Source of the DNA: Muribaculaceae bacterium
GTDB lineage: Bacteria > Bacteroidota > Bacteroidia > Bacteroidales > Muribaculaceae
DNA: 64,000 bases
Direction of reading: 5' to 3'
NCBI GenBank assembly: GCA_022510425.1
Contig: JAFLTO010000006.1
Location: 102,444-166,443, forward strand
Shown here: piece by piece, positions 9,229 through 17,737 of the stretch
Layout of the letters: every line of letters starts with the position of its first letter
Numbering within the stretch: the stretch's first letter is position 1
Translations under genes and position numbers: made by a program
The notes under the pieces: generated by a model
Seen by the model: only the letters and a program-made list of their open reading frames with translations
Database searches by the model: none
What the model was told of the DNA's origin: nothing

Positions 9229-10764
9229 ATGGTTATGAAAAATTTTTTTCCATATTGCTTTTTGTTATTAATGGGTTTATTGGAAGTGAATCATTCAGTA
9301 GCTCAAAATGAATTTATTGAAGGAGTAGAACTTTTAACCGAACAGGCTTCAATGGCCAGTGAATTTGCTGCTATGGAGGACTCTTTGGCTCAGAACACTG
9401 TTAAAATTTTGAATCCTCAAGAGGTGTATGATTCTCTACCGCAACCCGAAGTAAATTATGATATTGTGAACTTCTCTTTCACCCCAAGAATCTTCTCGGG
9501 GTATAGAAAAGTTCACAACCCACATTTTTTTCAAAAGGTTTTCTATGATAATCTGAAGGGTTTGAAGTTAGTAAACGGAGATATTATCATTCAGGAAGTT
9601 ATCCACAACGACTCTATTGCTTTAGTGCAAGTGGAACAAATCATCACTGAACCTGATTTTCCTGATATGGAGGTCATAATGCAGGATTCTTCAACCAACT
9701 TACCAAGTATAATGGTCTATGAACGTCCCGAATGGTTCGATAAGGCAGTGAGAGCTCGAACTGCTCAGGAAGATCTGAAATATATCGGAATGGTTTATTC
9801 ACCGGATGCCGTGGAATATGCTTATTGGGACCTCCCCGTTCCTCCTGTTTTATTGGTAGAGGATAGATCTTTTTTGGCTTTTCTGAAAAGACAAGAAATA
9901 CCCGAAGTTGACCCGGATGATGCTATATTGCCGGAGACTGAATCTAAGAGAATCAATTGGCTTCACAAAGTGGGTGCTCAACTACAATTCTCACAGGCAT
10001 ATATCTCTCCAAATTGGTATCAGGGAGGAAATAGTTATCTATCTTTGCTTTTCGGATTTAATTGGAATGTGACCCTAAATCAAGTCTACTATCCAAAATT
10101 GCTGTTTCAAAGCGATCTTAATTATAAACTGGCGTTCACTTCTAACCCTAAAGGTTCCTATCACAAATATACAATCTCTCAAGATAATTTCCAATATAAC
10201 CTAAACACAGGTTTGAAGGCTGCCAAAGATTGGTATTATTCTTTAAATCTACAATTTAAGACCCAGCTTTTTAACAACTTCGCTCAAGATGGGCCCGAAA
10301 GAACCGCTTCTTTCCTTTCTCCGGGAGATCTTAATATCGGTCTTGGTATGAGCTATAATCACACCAATAAATTAAAAACATTCCATTACACTTTGACAAT
10401 CTCTCCCCTGTCTTATAATCTTAAGACATGCCTTAGCGATAAGATAGATCATCTTATCTATAATATCCCGCAAGATAAAAAAGCCAAGAGTGAAATAGGT
10501 AGCAACATTGAGTTCAATATGGAATGGAACATTACCACCAATATCTCTTACAAGACACGATTATTTGCATTTACTGACTATCATTATTTTTTGGGTGATT
10601 GGCAAAACACTTTCAATTTTGACATTAATAAATTTTTATCCACACAAATTTTTGTAAACCTTCGTTATGACGGGTCTACGGAAAATTATGGCAACTGGAA
10701 GAAATTCATGATGAAGGAACTTTTGAGTTTCGGCCTTTCTTACACATTCTCTACCAAACCCTAA
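9229..10764 (+). CDS. DUF3078-type outer-membrane beta-barrel protein
   Basis: 511 residues with a signal peptide; the start may be the ATG at 9229 or the second ATG at 9235 (MKNFF). After a variable N-terminal region, the half from about residue 240 shows the DUF3078 pattern: SQAYISPNWYQGGNS, then alternating aromatic/polar strands with NWN and NLNTGLK turns, and a C-terminal LSFGLSYTFSTKP strand. This predicts an outer-membrane barrel. Its function is unknown. It follows the S41 protease by 15 bp and precedes two small exported proteins by 4 bp, so the three are probably co-expressed. Confidence 0.75.
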   Translation: MVMKNFFPYCFLLLMGLLEVNHSVAQNEFIEGVELLTEQASMASEFAAMEDSLAQNTVKILNPQEVYDSLPQPEVNYDIVNFSFTPRIFSGYRKVHNPHFFQKVFYDNLKGLKLVNGDIIIQEVIHNDSIALVQVEQIITEPDFPDMEVIMQDSSTNLPSIMVYERPEWFDKAVRARTAQEDLKYIGMVYSPDAVEYAYWDLPVPPVLLVEDRSFLAFLKRQEIPEVDPDDAILPETESKRINWLHKVGAQLQFSQAYISPNWYQGGNSYLSLLFGFNWNVTLNQVYYPKLLFQSDLNYKLAFTSNPKGSYHKYTISQDNFQYNLNTGLKAAKDWYYSLNLQFKTQLFNNFAQDGPERTASFLSPGDLNIGLGMSYNHTNKLKTFHYTLTISPLSYNLKTCLSDKIDHLIYNIPQDKKAKSEIGSNIEFNMEWNITTNISYKTRLFAFTDYHYFLGDWQNTFNFDINKFLSTQIFVNLRYDGSTENYGNWKKFMMKELLSFGLSYTFSTKP

Positions 10765-10768
10765 TTAA

Positions 10769-11380
10769 ATGGTGAGAATAAGTAATTTCATAGGGGTTCT
10801 TTTAGTGGCCATCGTGGGTCCTCTTAATCTTTGGGGGAAAGCTCCAAAGGTGGCTTATGATTTAGAAATGGCTAAAGAAATTTGTGCCGGATTACCATTG
10901 GAAAATGTTGAAGGCATTTGGCTGTATCCAGATGATAACGTCACTGTTATGATTCTTAATGACAATGAATATTCAGGCTCTCAATTGCCTTCATATTCCA
11001 TTTCTGTCGTAGAAACTTCTGATGCCAGGCTACATCCAGGAGAGATTATTGGAAAATTAAATGCCACGGTAGATAGTTATGCATATAAAATAGAACTTTC
11101 CACAGAAAAGAAAAACGATCTTCTTCTTAAACCAAAATCATGTATCGCCACACTTTCAAAAGATGGAGATACATTTATAATAAAGAAACAAAAAGCTCCA
11201 TTCAAAGGTAGACTGAATTTTAATTTAAACCGACTTTTACCTGGTTTTTGGAAAATAGTAAGTATTGGTGTTTCTCAAAACAATTACTCCAATTCTATTC
11301 AGCATTCGGTGGGAATGGTTAAAATTTTTCCTTCCTACGACGGCAACGGTTCTTCAAGACGTAAAATAAGATACCTATGA
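10769..11380 (+). CDS. Hypothetical exported protein
   Basis: 203 residues with an N-terminal hydrophobic signal (ISNFIGVLLVAIVGPLNLWG). The mature part is beta-rich and begins with the segment GIWLYPDDNVTVMILND, which looks like a lipocalin-type strand pair binding a hydrophobic or lipid-like ligand; that is only a pattern impression. I do not recognise a family. It starts 4 bp after the DUF3078 gene, and its stop overlaps the next gene by 4 bp (ATGA), so the three are translationally linked and may act together at the envelope. Confidence 0.7.
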   Translation: MVRISNFIGVLLVAIVGPLNLWGKAPKVAYDLEMAKEICAGLPLENVEGIWLYPDDNVTVMILNDNEYSGSQLPSYSISVVETSDARLHPGEIIGKLNATVDSYAYKIELSTEKKNDLLLKPKSCIATLSKDGDTFIIKKQKAPFKGRLNFNLNRLLPGFWKIVSIGVSQNNYSNSIQHSVGMVKIFPSYDGNGSSRRKIRYL

Positions 11381-11904
11381 ATAATCGGGCTTTGGTTTTG
11401 ATAATTTTAGGTTTGCTAAGTTGCACCTTTTCCGATGCAAAAAAAATTAAAAGTTCTTTCACAATCAAGAAAGAAACAAAAGCCTCAAATCTACCTTATT
11501 CTAAAATCCAAGGACATCAAATTAATTTAGGAGATTCAAAAATGGATAATCCTGAATTTTGTGATTCTATGGCGGCGAATTTAAGAAACATTACTTTTGC
11601 CGGATATGAAAAGGAATCTAACTCTTCCACAGAATCTTTTTTATTGATTAATCCTTCAAGTGAAACATTGACGGGTTTTGAAGTAAAAATTGATTATCTT
11701 GACCTGAAAGATCGTATGCTTCATTCCAGAAAACTAAAAGAACCATGTTTGATCCCTCCCGGAGAATCTCGAAAATTTGATATCAAGAGTTGGGATAGCC
11801 AGCACACCTACTTCTATTATCTCGGGAATGAACCTAAAAAAGTGGCCACTCCTTATAAAGTAGCTTTTACACCTTTAACTTATTGGATAGAAATTCCGGA
11901 TTAA
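11377..11904 (+). CDS. Hypothetical exported protein
   Basis: 175 residues. The N-terminus (ALVLIILGLLSCTFSDA) is a signal peptide; LLSC could be a lipobox, although the residues after it are not typical. The mature part is about 130 residues with a predicted beta-sandwich, including FLLINPSSETLTGFEVKIDY and LIPPGESRKFDIKSW, a pattern like small Ig-type or DUF-type periplasmic domains. Function unknown. Its ATG overlaps the previous stop, and the gene is the last of the unit that starts with parE or the S41 protease. Confidence 0.68.
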   Translation: MNNRALVLIILGLLSCTFSDAKKIKSSFTIKKETKASNLPYSKIQGHQINLGDSKMDNPEFCDSMAANLRNITFAGYEKESNSSTESFLLINPSSETLTGFEVKIDYLDLKDRMLHSRKLKEPCLIPPGESRKFDIKSWDSQHTYFYYLGNEPKKVATPYKVAFTPLTYWIEIPD

Positions 11905-11929
11905 TTTAAAACTCTATAGAGGATTTTAT

Positions 11930-11937
11930 TAACTTTG
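11930..11937 (+). promoter_or_regulatory. -7 element before the HU genes and arginine operon
   Basis: TAACTTTG matches TAnnTTTG, 23 bp before the ATG of the HU gene at 11961. Downstream genes run for 5 kb with gaps of 24 bp or less, so this may be the main promoter for HU, HU-LysM, argB, argE', argH and yccF. Confidence 0.5.
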
Positions 11938-11960
11938 TAGTTATTTCAAGTTGTAAATTT

Positions 11961-12242
11961 ATGGATAATAAGAAATTCACCGAAGAACTCTCATCTCGAC
12001 TTGATATTTCTTTGAGCTCTGTCAATGTATTGATAGAGGGTTTATGTAAGGAAATGGTAACAAAAGCATCAAATCTCGATGGTATTGTCGTGCCCGGCTT
12101 CGGCTCTTTTGAACCTCGTCTTCGGGAAGAAAGAATTTCTGTCCACCCGGCTTCCGGTAAACGGCTCTTGGTGCCACCAAGAATTTTTCTTTCCTTCAAA
12201 GCTTCTCCTTTACTAAAGCAAAAGATTAACAATGGAAAATAA
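11961..12242 (+). CDS. HU-family DNA-binding protein
   Basis: 93 residues, one HU/IHF domain. The helical N-terminus (KKFTEELSSRLDISLSSVNVLIEGLC) is followed by the signature GFGSFEPRLREERISVHPASGK and a short C-terminal helix. HU proteins bend DNA and bind it with low specificity as dimers. The beta-arm here is short and the chain has many substitutions against canonical HupB, so it is probably a specialised paralogue. It overlaps the next gene, also an HU-fold protein, by 11 bp, which suggests that the two are made together and may form heterodimers. Confidence 0.85.
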   Translation: MDNKKFTEELSSRLDISLSSVNVLIEGLCKEMVTKASNLDGIVVPGFGSFEPRLREERISVHPASGKRLLVPPRIFLSFKASPLLKQKINNGK

Positions 12243-13410
12243 AATTGCTATTACTTCACTTGCATCCCTTTTGGCTCAATCTTCCGGTAAAAGCAAAAAG
12301 CTATGTGAAGATTTTTTGCGCGAATTTTTCAAATTGACCGCTGAAGCTCTCGAAAATGGTGAATCTTTGAAAATTAAAGGATTCGGAACTTTTAAAATAT
12401 CTGATGTTGAAAGTAGAATCAGTGTGAATGTAAATACAGGCGAACCACAGGAAATTGCCTCTCACAAGAAAATAGTGTTCACACCCGCAAAAGAAATGGC
12501 CGTAGCCATAAACGCTCCTTTCGAAGACTTTGAATCTGTTGAAATGGACGACGAATTTCCTGAAAATATTTTAATTCAAGAAGAAGAACTTGGCGAGGAT
12601 TCAGATAATATCCTAACGGATACTCTTATAACAGAAAGTCAATCGAACATTATTGACGAAATTAATAAAAATGAGGAGAGAAGTGATGAGAATTTGGTAA
12701 GTTCCCAAATTCTTGAGGCCGGTTCAATTGAAGAAGGTGAAGACGATGAAATAACATATGAGGCCTATCATGAGGAGGAAGAAAAAGTTCCTTTGGAAAG
12801 TAACCAAACCGATGAATATAATTTAGAAAATAATACTGCTGCTTTTTCCACCGAAAATATTACCTATGACTCGACTGAAAATCCGGAAGTAAATTCTGAA
12901 GAATTTTCGCATGAAACGGATTCAAATTTTGAATTTGAAGAGAAACCTCAGAAAAGTCGATTCGGAATAGGTTTTCTTGTGGGCGCATTGTCCACTTTTG
13001 CTGTTTGTGCTGTAATTTTTATGATTGGCTGTTTTCTGGACTGGTGGCCTGTCAATTTTGGAAGTCCTAAAGATCTGGTGGCAGAACAGCAAACAGTAGA
13101 AAAAATTGAACCGGAAGTCATAGAATTGCCCGTACAAGAGGAAAGTATATCTGAAAAAGAACCGGTTTACGACACAGTATCCACAACACGATATCTCACC
13201 ACTATAGCCCGGGAACACTATGGGAATTATAATTTCTGGCCATATATTTACCTTGAGAATGAATCTATATTAGGTCATCCGGATAGAATCACTCCGGGGA
13301 CAAAAGTTGTGGTGCCGGATCTTTCTAAATATGGAGTTAACCCTTCAAACAAAGAGGATGTGGAAACCGCAAAAAAGAAAGCGGTTGAAATTTATGCACG
13401 TTTCAATTAA
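12232..13410 (+). CDS. HU domain - acidic linker - transmembrane helix - LysM protein
   Basis: 392 residues with four parts. Residues 1-95 are an HU/IHF fold (KIKGFGTFKISDVESRISV is the signature). Residues 96-240 are a very acidic, low-complexity linker. Residues 244-270 (FGIGFLVGALSTFAVCAVIF onward) form one transmembrane helix. Residues 315-365 resemble a LysM domain (TIAREHYGNYNFWPYIY, then PGTKVVVPDL). No signal peptide precedes the HU part, so the DNA-binding end should be cytoplasmic and the LysM end periplasmic, where LysM domains bind peptidoglycan. The inferred role is a DNA-to-wall link or an envelope-sensing DNA-binding protein. argB follows after 24 bp. Confidence 0.85.
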   Translation: MENKIAITSLASLLAQSSGKSKKLCEDFLREFFKLTAEALENGESLKIKGFGTFKISDVESRISVNVNTGEPQEIASHKKIVFTPAKEMAVAINAPFEDFESVEMDDEFPENILIQEEELGEDSDNILTDTLITESQSNIIDEINKNEERSDENLVSSQILEAGSIEEGEDDEITYEAYHEEEEKVPLESNQTDEYNLENNTAAFSTENITYDSTENPEVNSEEFSHETDSNFEFEEKPQKSRFGIGFLVGALSTFAVCAVIFMIGCFLDWWPVNFGSPKDLVAEQQTVEKIEPEVIELPVQEESISEKEPVYDTVSTTRYLTTIAREHYGNYNFWPYIYLENESILGHPDRITPGTKVVVPDLSKYGVNPSNKEDVETAKKKAVEIYARFN

Positions 13411-13434
13411 ACGTGCCTGATTTAAGTAACAAAA

Positions 13435-14208
13435 ATGATCTCTGTATTTAAAATTGGTGGTAACGTTATTAACGATCCACATCAATTAAGAGCCTTCCTT
13501 AAAGACTTTTCTTCAGTGCCCGGCAAAAAAATTTTAGTGCACGGTGGTGGGAAAGAGGCAACTGAATTAAGTAAAAAATTAGGTTTAGAACCTAAAATGA
13601 TTGATGGCAGACGGGTTACTGATATTGAAACTCTAAATCTTGTCACAATGGTTTATGCCGGGTCAATCAATAAGAGAATTGTTTCCATTCTTCAAAAATA
13701 TGAATGTAATGCCGTAGGTCTTACAGGTGCTGACGGAAACGTTATCCCCGCAAAAAAAAGAAATCCCGAACCTATAGATTTCGGATTCGTTGGCGATATT
13801 GAACCAAAAGATATCAATACCGGTTTCATATCGTTGTTGCTCCAAAATGGTTATGCTCCGGTGTTCTGTGCAATTTGCCGAAATCAGCAAGGAGGCTTGC
13901 TTAATTGCAACGCTGATTCTATCGCCGGTGCTGTGGCTGTAGCTTGCTCCCGGCTGGATACAACAGACCTCGTTTATTGTTTTGAAAAAGACGGAGTCCT
14001 ATCTGATATAAATGATGAGAATTCATTGATTTCTCTTATAACTCCTGAAATGTTTGACAATTTAGTTGAAACGGGTAAAATTTCAGGAGGTATGATTCCA
14101 AAGGTTTCAAATGCATTAAATGCCATATCTCTCGGGGTGAACTCAGTAAGAATTTGCAATTCACAGACTTTTTCTAAATCGTCCGGAACAATAATCTGCA
14201 ATTCCTGA
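13435..14208 (+). CDS. argB: N-acyl-L-glutamate kinase ArgB
   Basis: 257 residues of the amino-acid kinase family. Motifs: KIGGNVI near residues 5-11, LVHGGGKEATELSKKL near 34-49 (Gly-rich acyl-glutamate/ATP site), GLTGADGN, and the C-terminal KISGGMIPKVSNALNA. The enzyme phosphorylates N-acyl-glutamate in the second step of arginine synthesis. Because the cluster also has the Bacteroides-type transcarbamylase, the natural substrate is probably N-succinylglutamate rather than N-acetylglutamate (inference). It is 24 bp after the HU-LysM gene and 6 bp before argE'. Confidence 0.93.
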   Translation: MISVFKIGGNVINDPHQLRAFLKDFSSVPGKKILVHGGGKEATELSKKLGLEPKMIDGRRVTDIETLNLVTMVYAGSINKRIVSILQKYECNAVGLTGADGNVIPAKKRNPEPIDFGFVGDIEPKDINTGFISLLLQNGYAPVFCAICRNQQGGLLNCNADSIAGAVAVACSRLDTTDLVYCFEKDGVLSDINDENSLISLITPEMFDNLVETGKISGGMIPKVSNALNAISLGVNSVRICNSQTFSKSSGTIICNS

Positions 14209-14214
14209 TTGAAT

Positions 14215-15306
14215 ATGGACAACAAAATTGAAAAATATTTCAATGACTCTGTGCTTCTTTTACAAAAGTTGATAGCCACTCCATCATTCTCAAACGAAGA
14301 AGGGAATGTTGCGGATATTTGGTTAAATTGGCTCAAAGATCGGGGAGTCGGCAATGTAAATAGATTTCATAACAATATCTATGCAAAATCAGAGAATTTT
14401 GACCCTGAGAAGCCTATTCTGTTATTGAATTCTCATATGGATACTGTGAAACCTGTTACATCATGGACCCGAGATCCATTCAATCCTGCAATTGAAGACG
14501 GCAAACTTTTCGGACTCGGAAGCAACGATGCCGGTGCCTCGGGAGTGGCACTCGCAGCTACATTCTTGAAATTTAAAGATAGAACTGACCTTCCCTTCAA
14601 TCTTCTTTTTGCCATCTCAGCTTCTGAAGAAAGAATGGGTGAGTTTGGTATGCGAGCCTTATTGCCTCATCTCAAAAAGGAAGGATTATATCCTGATATG
14701 GCTATTGTGGGTGAGCCTACTGAATGTCAGGCAGCAATTGCGGAAAGAGGTCTGGTGGTGTGTGATGCTTTAGTCAAAGGCAAGTCGGGTCATGCTGCAC
14801 GCAACATAGGCATTAATGCAATTTATCTCGCTATCGATGATATCTTGAATTTAAAAAACATCGAATGGGGAAAAACAAGTGAAATTTTGGGTCCCATAAA
14901 GGTGACTGTGACTATGATTGAGTCCGGAACCCAACACAATGTTATACCGGATAAATGCACATATGTAGTCGATATCCGCACCACAGATGCTTACTCTAAT
15001 GAAGAGACTGTTGATATTCTTAGGCATGTAACAAGTCATAGTGAGCTGACTCCTCGAAGCACCAGGAACCAAGCCTCAGTGTTGTTACCTTCTCATCCCT
15101 TGTCAATAGCGGCAGAAAAAATAGGTCTCAATAGATTCGTATCCCCGACAACTTCAGATATGACTTTGATGCATGATATTCCCTCCATCAAAATTGGGCC
15201 CGGTAAATCAGAACGAAGTCATACAGCAGATGAATTCATTTATTTGGAGGAAATTAAACAAGGCCTAAAAGCTTACGAGGCCATCCTCTCTAATCTTAAC
15301 CCTTAA
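14215..15306 (+). CDS. argE': M20 deacylase ArgE' (probable N-succinylcitrulline desuccinylase)
   Basis: 363 residues from the ATG at 14215; a TTG two codons upstream is less likely. The M20 metal site is visible: NSHMDTVKP, GSNDAGASG, SEERMGEFG (general base and ligand), VGEPTECQA and the C-terminal SHTADEF. In E. coli ArgE releases ornithine from acetylornithine. In the succinylated pathway the transcarbamylase acts first, so this enzyme should remove succinate from N-succinylcitrulline to give citrulline for ArgG (family knowledge plus context). It sits between argB and argH with gaps of 6 and 11 bp. Confidence 0.85.
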   Translation: MDNKIEKYFNDSVLLLQKLIATPSFSNEEGNVADIWLNWLKDRGVGNVNRFHNNIYAKSENFDPEKPILLLNSHMDTVKPVTSWTRDPFNPAIEDGKLFGLGSNDAGASGVALAATFLKFKDRTDLPFNLLFAISASEERMGEFGMRALLPHLKKEGLYPDMAIVGEPTECQAAIAERGLVVCDALVKGKSGHAARNIGINAIYLAIDDILNLKNIEWGKTSEILGPIKVTVTMIESGTQHNVIPDKCTYVVDIRTTDAYSNEETVDILRHVTSHSELTPRSTRNQASVLLPSHPLSIAAEKIGLNRFVSPTTSDMTLMHDIPSIKIGPGKSERSHTADEFIYLEEIKQGLKAYEAILSNLNP

Positions 15307-15317
15307 CCCCATAACCT

Positions 15318-16610
15318 ATGCAACTTTGGAACAAAGGTTTTGAACCCGATAAATTAATTGAAAAGTTCACAATTGGCAATGATCAAGAACTTGACTTACG
15401 TCTGGCTAAATATGATGTGCAAGGTTCTATGGCTCATATCCGTATGCTGGAAAGTATCGGTTTGATTAGTCAAGAAGAACTTGACAAATTGCTTCCGGCA
15501 TTAAAAGAAATAGAAGACACTATTGAAAAAGGTGAATTCACAATTGAAGATGGAGTGGAAGATGTTCATTCACAAATAGAATTTCTTCTTACCAAAAAAT
15601 TAGGATATATAGGTAAAAAAATACATTCCGGAAGATCCCGAAACGATCAGGTGTTATTAGACCTTAAACTTTTTTTCCGTGATGAAATAAAGAAGACAGC
15701 TGAGGCTTGCGAAAGATTATTCGTGACCTTACAAAAACTTTCTGAAGAACATAAGGACAAACTAATGCCCGGATATACCCACCTTCAGATTGCGATGCCT
15801 TCTTCTTTCGGTCTTTGGTTCGGTGCTTACGCAGAAGCACTCACCGATGATCTACAAATGCTTCTTGCAGCTTACAAGATTGCTAATCAAAATCCTCTGG
15901 GTTCAGCTGCGGGATATGGATCTTCTTTCCCATTGAACCGGGAAATGACCACTGAGCTTCTCCATTTCCAAAATCCTCATTACAATGTAGTGGCGGCTCA
16001 AATGAGTCGTGGCAAAACAGAAAAAGCTTTGGCTGCAGCAATTGCAGCTATCGCTTCCACACTCGGCCATATGGCTATGGATGTATGTATGTGGATGTGT
16101 GGGAACTTTGGGTTCGTTTCTTTCCCTGATGAACTTACAACGGGCTCCAGCATCATGCCACATAAAAAGAATCCTGACGTATTTGAAATAATGAGAGGCA
16201 AATGTAATCGACTACAGTCAGTGCAGAACGAAATAGCCCTTCTCACAGCCAATCTTCCATTGGGATATAATCGAGACCTGCAATTATTGAAAGATATAAT
16301 TTTCCCGGCCACTTCAGAACTTGTAGGATGTCTTGAAATAGCTGATTTTATGCTACAACAGATAAAGGTTAAATCCGATATTCTTGAGGATAAACTTTAT
16401 GATTATATCTTCACTGTAGAAGATGTAAATAGATTGGCAAATCAAGGTATGCCTTTCCGTGATGCTTACAAAAAGGTTGGTCTGGAAGTGCAAAATAAAA
16501 CCTATAAGCCCACGCGTGAAGTTCATCATACCCATCTTGGCAGTATAGGAAATCTTGCTAATGAACAGATAGCAACCAAAATGAAAGGTATAATTTCCCA
16601 ATTCAATTAA
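15318..16610 (+). CDS. argH: Argininosuccinate lyase
   Basis: 430 residues of the fumarase/aspartase superfamily. The family signature GSSIMPHKKNPD is near residue 277 and carries the catalytic Ser loop. HSGRSRNDQVLLDL (about 109-122) and PGYTHLQIAMP (about 151-161) are the other conserved blocks. ArgH splits argininosuccinate to arginine and fumarate, the last step of the pathway. It is 11 bp after argE' and 8 bp before yccF. The chain is slightly shorter than the usual 455-465 residues, but the three signatures are intact. Confidence 0.95.
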   Translation: MQLWNKGFEPDKLIEKFTIGNDQELDLRLAKYDVQGSMAHIRMLESIGLISQEELDKLLPALKEIEDTIEKGEFTIEDGVEDVHSQIEFLLTKKLGYIGKKIHSGRSRNDQVLLDLKLFFRDEIKKTAEACERLFVTLQKLSEEHKDKLMPGYTHLQIAMPSSFGLWFGAYAEALTDDLQMLLAAYKIANQNPLGSAAGYGSSFPLNREMTTELLHFQNPHYNVVAAQMSRGKTEKALAAAIAAIASTLGHMAMDVCMWMCGNFGFVSFPDELTTGSSIMPHKKNPDVFEIMRGKCNRLQSVQNEIALLTANLPLGYNRDLQLLKDIIFPATSELVGCLEIADFMLQQIKVKSDILEDKLYDYIFTVEDVNRLANQGMPFRDAYKKVGLEVQNKTYKPTREVHHTHLGSIGNLANEQIATKMKGIISQFN

Positions 16611-16618
16611 TACAGTTT

Positions 16619-16987
16619 ATGAAAATACTTCTCAACATAATTTGGCTGATTTTCGGGGGTCTGATTTCAGCAATAGGGTATTTCACATCCAGTCTGCTGT
16701 TGATGGTCACAATTATCGGAATACCCTTCGGACTTCAGACAATGAAACTCGCCTTAGTGGCTTTATGGCCTTTCGGCACCGACATTCATTCCGATGGCTG
16801 GCCATCGGGGTGCTTGGCCGGGATTATGAATGTGATTTGGTGGTTTGTCGGGGGTATTCCTATAGCCCTCAATCATTTAACTTGGGGGTTATTTTTCTGC
16901 ATTACTGTTATTGGTATACCTTTCGGCATGGAGAATTTCAAACTCATGCTCCTTGCCCTATTCCCGTTTGGCAAAAGAATAGGATGA
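16619..16987 (+). CDS. yccF: YccF-family inner-membrane protein
   Basis: 122 residues, almost entirely hydrophobic, with about four membrane segments. It contains two copies of the YccF repeat: VTIIGIPFGLQTMKLALVALWPFG and then VIGIPFGMENFKLMLLALFPFG. This duplicated IGIPFG pattern defines the YccF/DUF307 family, whose function is not established. It starts 8 bp after argH and is followed by 130 bp holding a new promoter, so it closes the first arginine transcription unit. Confidence 0.88.
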   Translation: MKILLNIIWLIFGGLISAIGYFTSSLLLMVTIIGIPFGLQTMKLALVALWPFGTDIHSDGWPSGCLAGIMNVIWWFVGGIPIALNHLTWGLFFCITVIGIPFGMENFKLMLLALFPFGKRIG

Positions 16988-17048
16988 AATACAATCTCCT
17001 ATTCCAAAGAAACTAATGATTTATAACATATTTATCAAACATTTTCAC

Positions 17049-17056
17049 TAATTTTG
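17049..17056 (+). promoter_or_regulatory. Internal promoter of the arginine cluster (-7 element)
   Basis: TAATTTTG matches TAnnTTTG exactly within the 130-bp gap between yccF and the GNAT gene. The expected start near 17063 leaves a leader of about 55 nt. No exact TTTG is at -33. No repeat resembling an ArgR box was evident. Confidence 0.55.
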
Positions 17057-17117
17057 CACGTTTTTCGGTTGAAAAACAAAATAAACAATCTTACCTAATA
17101 ATTCGGACTCTTTAACA

Positions 17118-17726
17118 ATGACTCTCCAAGAGATTAATGTAAAGTTTGCCGAACCCGAAGAGGCGAAATATTCCGAGCAGATTGTAAACATGATTTATGA
17201 ATCGGCTCTTCAAAGAGGCACCGGTATAGCAAAACGAACACCGGAATACATCGCTCAGAAAATAACCAGCGGCAAGAGTGTAGTAGCTCTTCATGGAGAT
17301 CGTCTCGTAGGGTTCAGTTATATCGAGAGTTGGGGTCATGGTGATTACGTAGCAACCTCGGGTTTGATTGTCGATCCAGAATATCGCCATCTTGGCCTTG
17401 CCGGCGCCATCAAGGCGAAAACTTTTCAGCTGGCTCGACTTCGGTTCCCTTTCGCGAAGCTGTTTTCAATCACAACCTCACTTCCCGTCATGAAGCTTAA
17501 TTCCCGTATGGGGTATAAGCCTGTGACTTTCTCTGAACTAACCGACGACAATGAGTTCTGGGAAGGTTGCCAAGGATGTCGCAACTATGATATCCTCCAG
17601 AGAAACAACCGACGCATGTGCCTATGTACCGGTATGTTATATGATCCTCAACAACCGCTGGTGAATGAGGAAGAAAAGAAATCAGCTTGGGCTAAATTCA
17701 AAGACGTTATCACACGTAAAAAATAG
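17118..17726 (+). CDS. GNAT N-acyltransferase, probable N-succinylglutamate synthase
   Basis: 202 residues. The GNAT core lies at about 45-135: substrate strand VVALHGDRLVGFSYIES, then acyl-CoA-binding VDPEYRHLGLAGAIKAK (V-x-x-x-x-R/Q-x-x-G-x-A/G type motif), then NSRMGYKPV. The C-terminal 50 residues hold Cys-rich segments (EGCQGCRNYD, MCLCTGM). It is the first gene before argG, argC, argD and argF', and no argA or argJ is in the cluster. A GNAT in the same position in Bacteroides thetaiotaomicron was proposed from fitness data to start the arginine pathway; I recall this, I did not look it up. Confidence 0.75.
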   Translation: MTLQEINVKFAEPEEAKYSEQIVNMIYESALQRGTGIAKRTPEYIAQKITSGKSVVALHGDRLVGFSYIESWGHGDYVATSGLIVDPEYRHLGLAGAIKAKTFQLARLRFPFAKLFSITTSLPVMKLNSRMGYKPVTFSELTDDNEFWEGCQGCRNYDILQRNNRRMCLCTGMLYDPQQPLVNEEEKKSAWAKFKDVITRKK

Positions 17727-17737
17727 CATTTGATATA

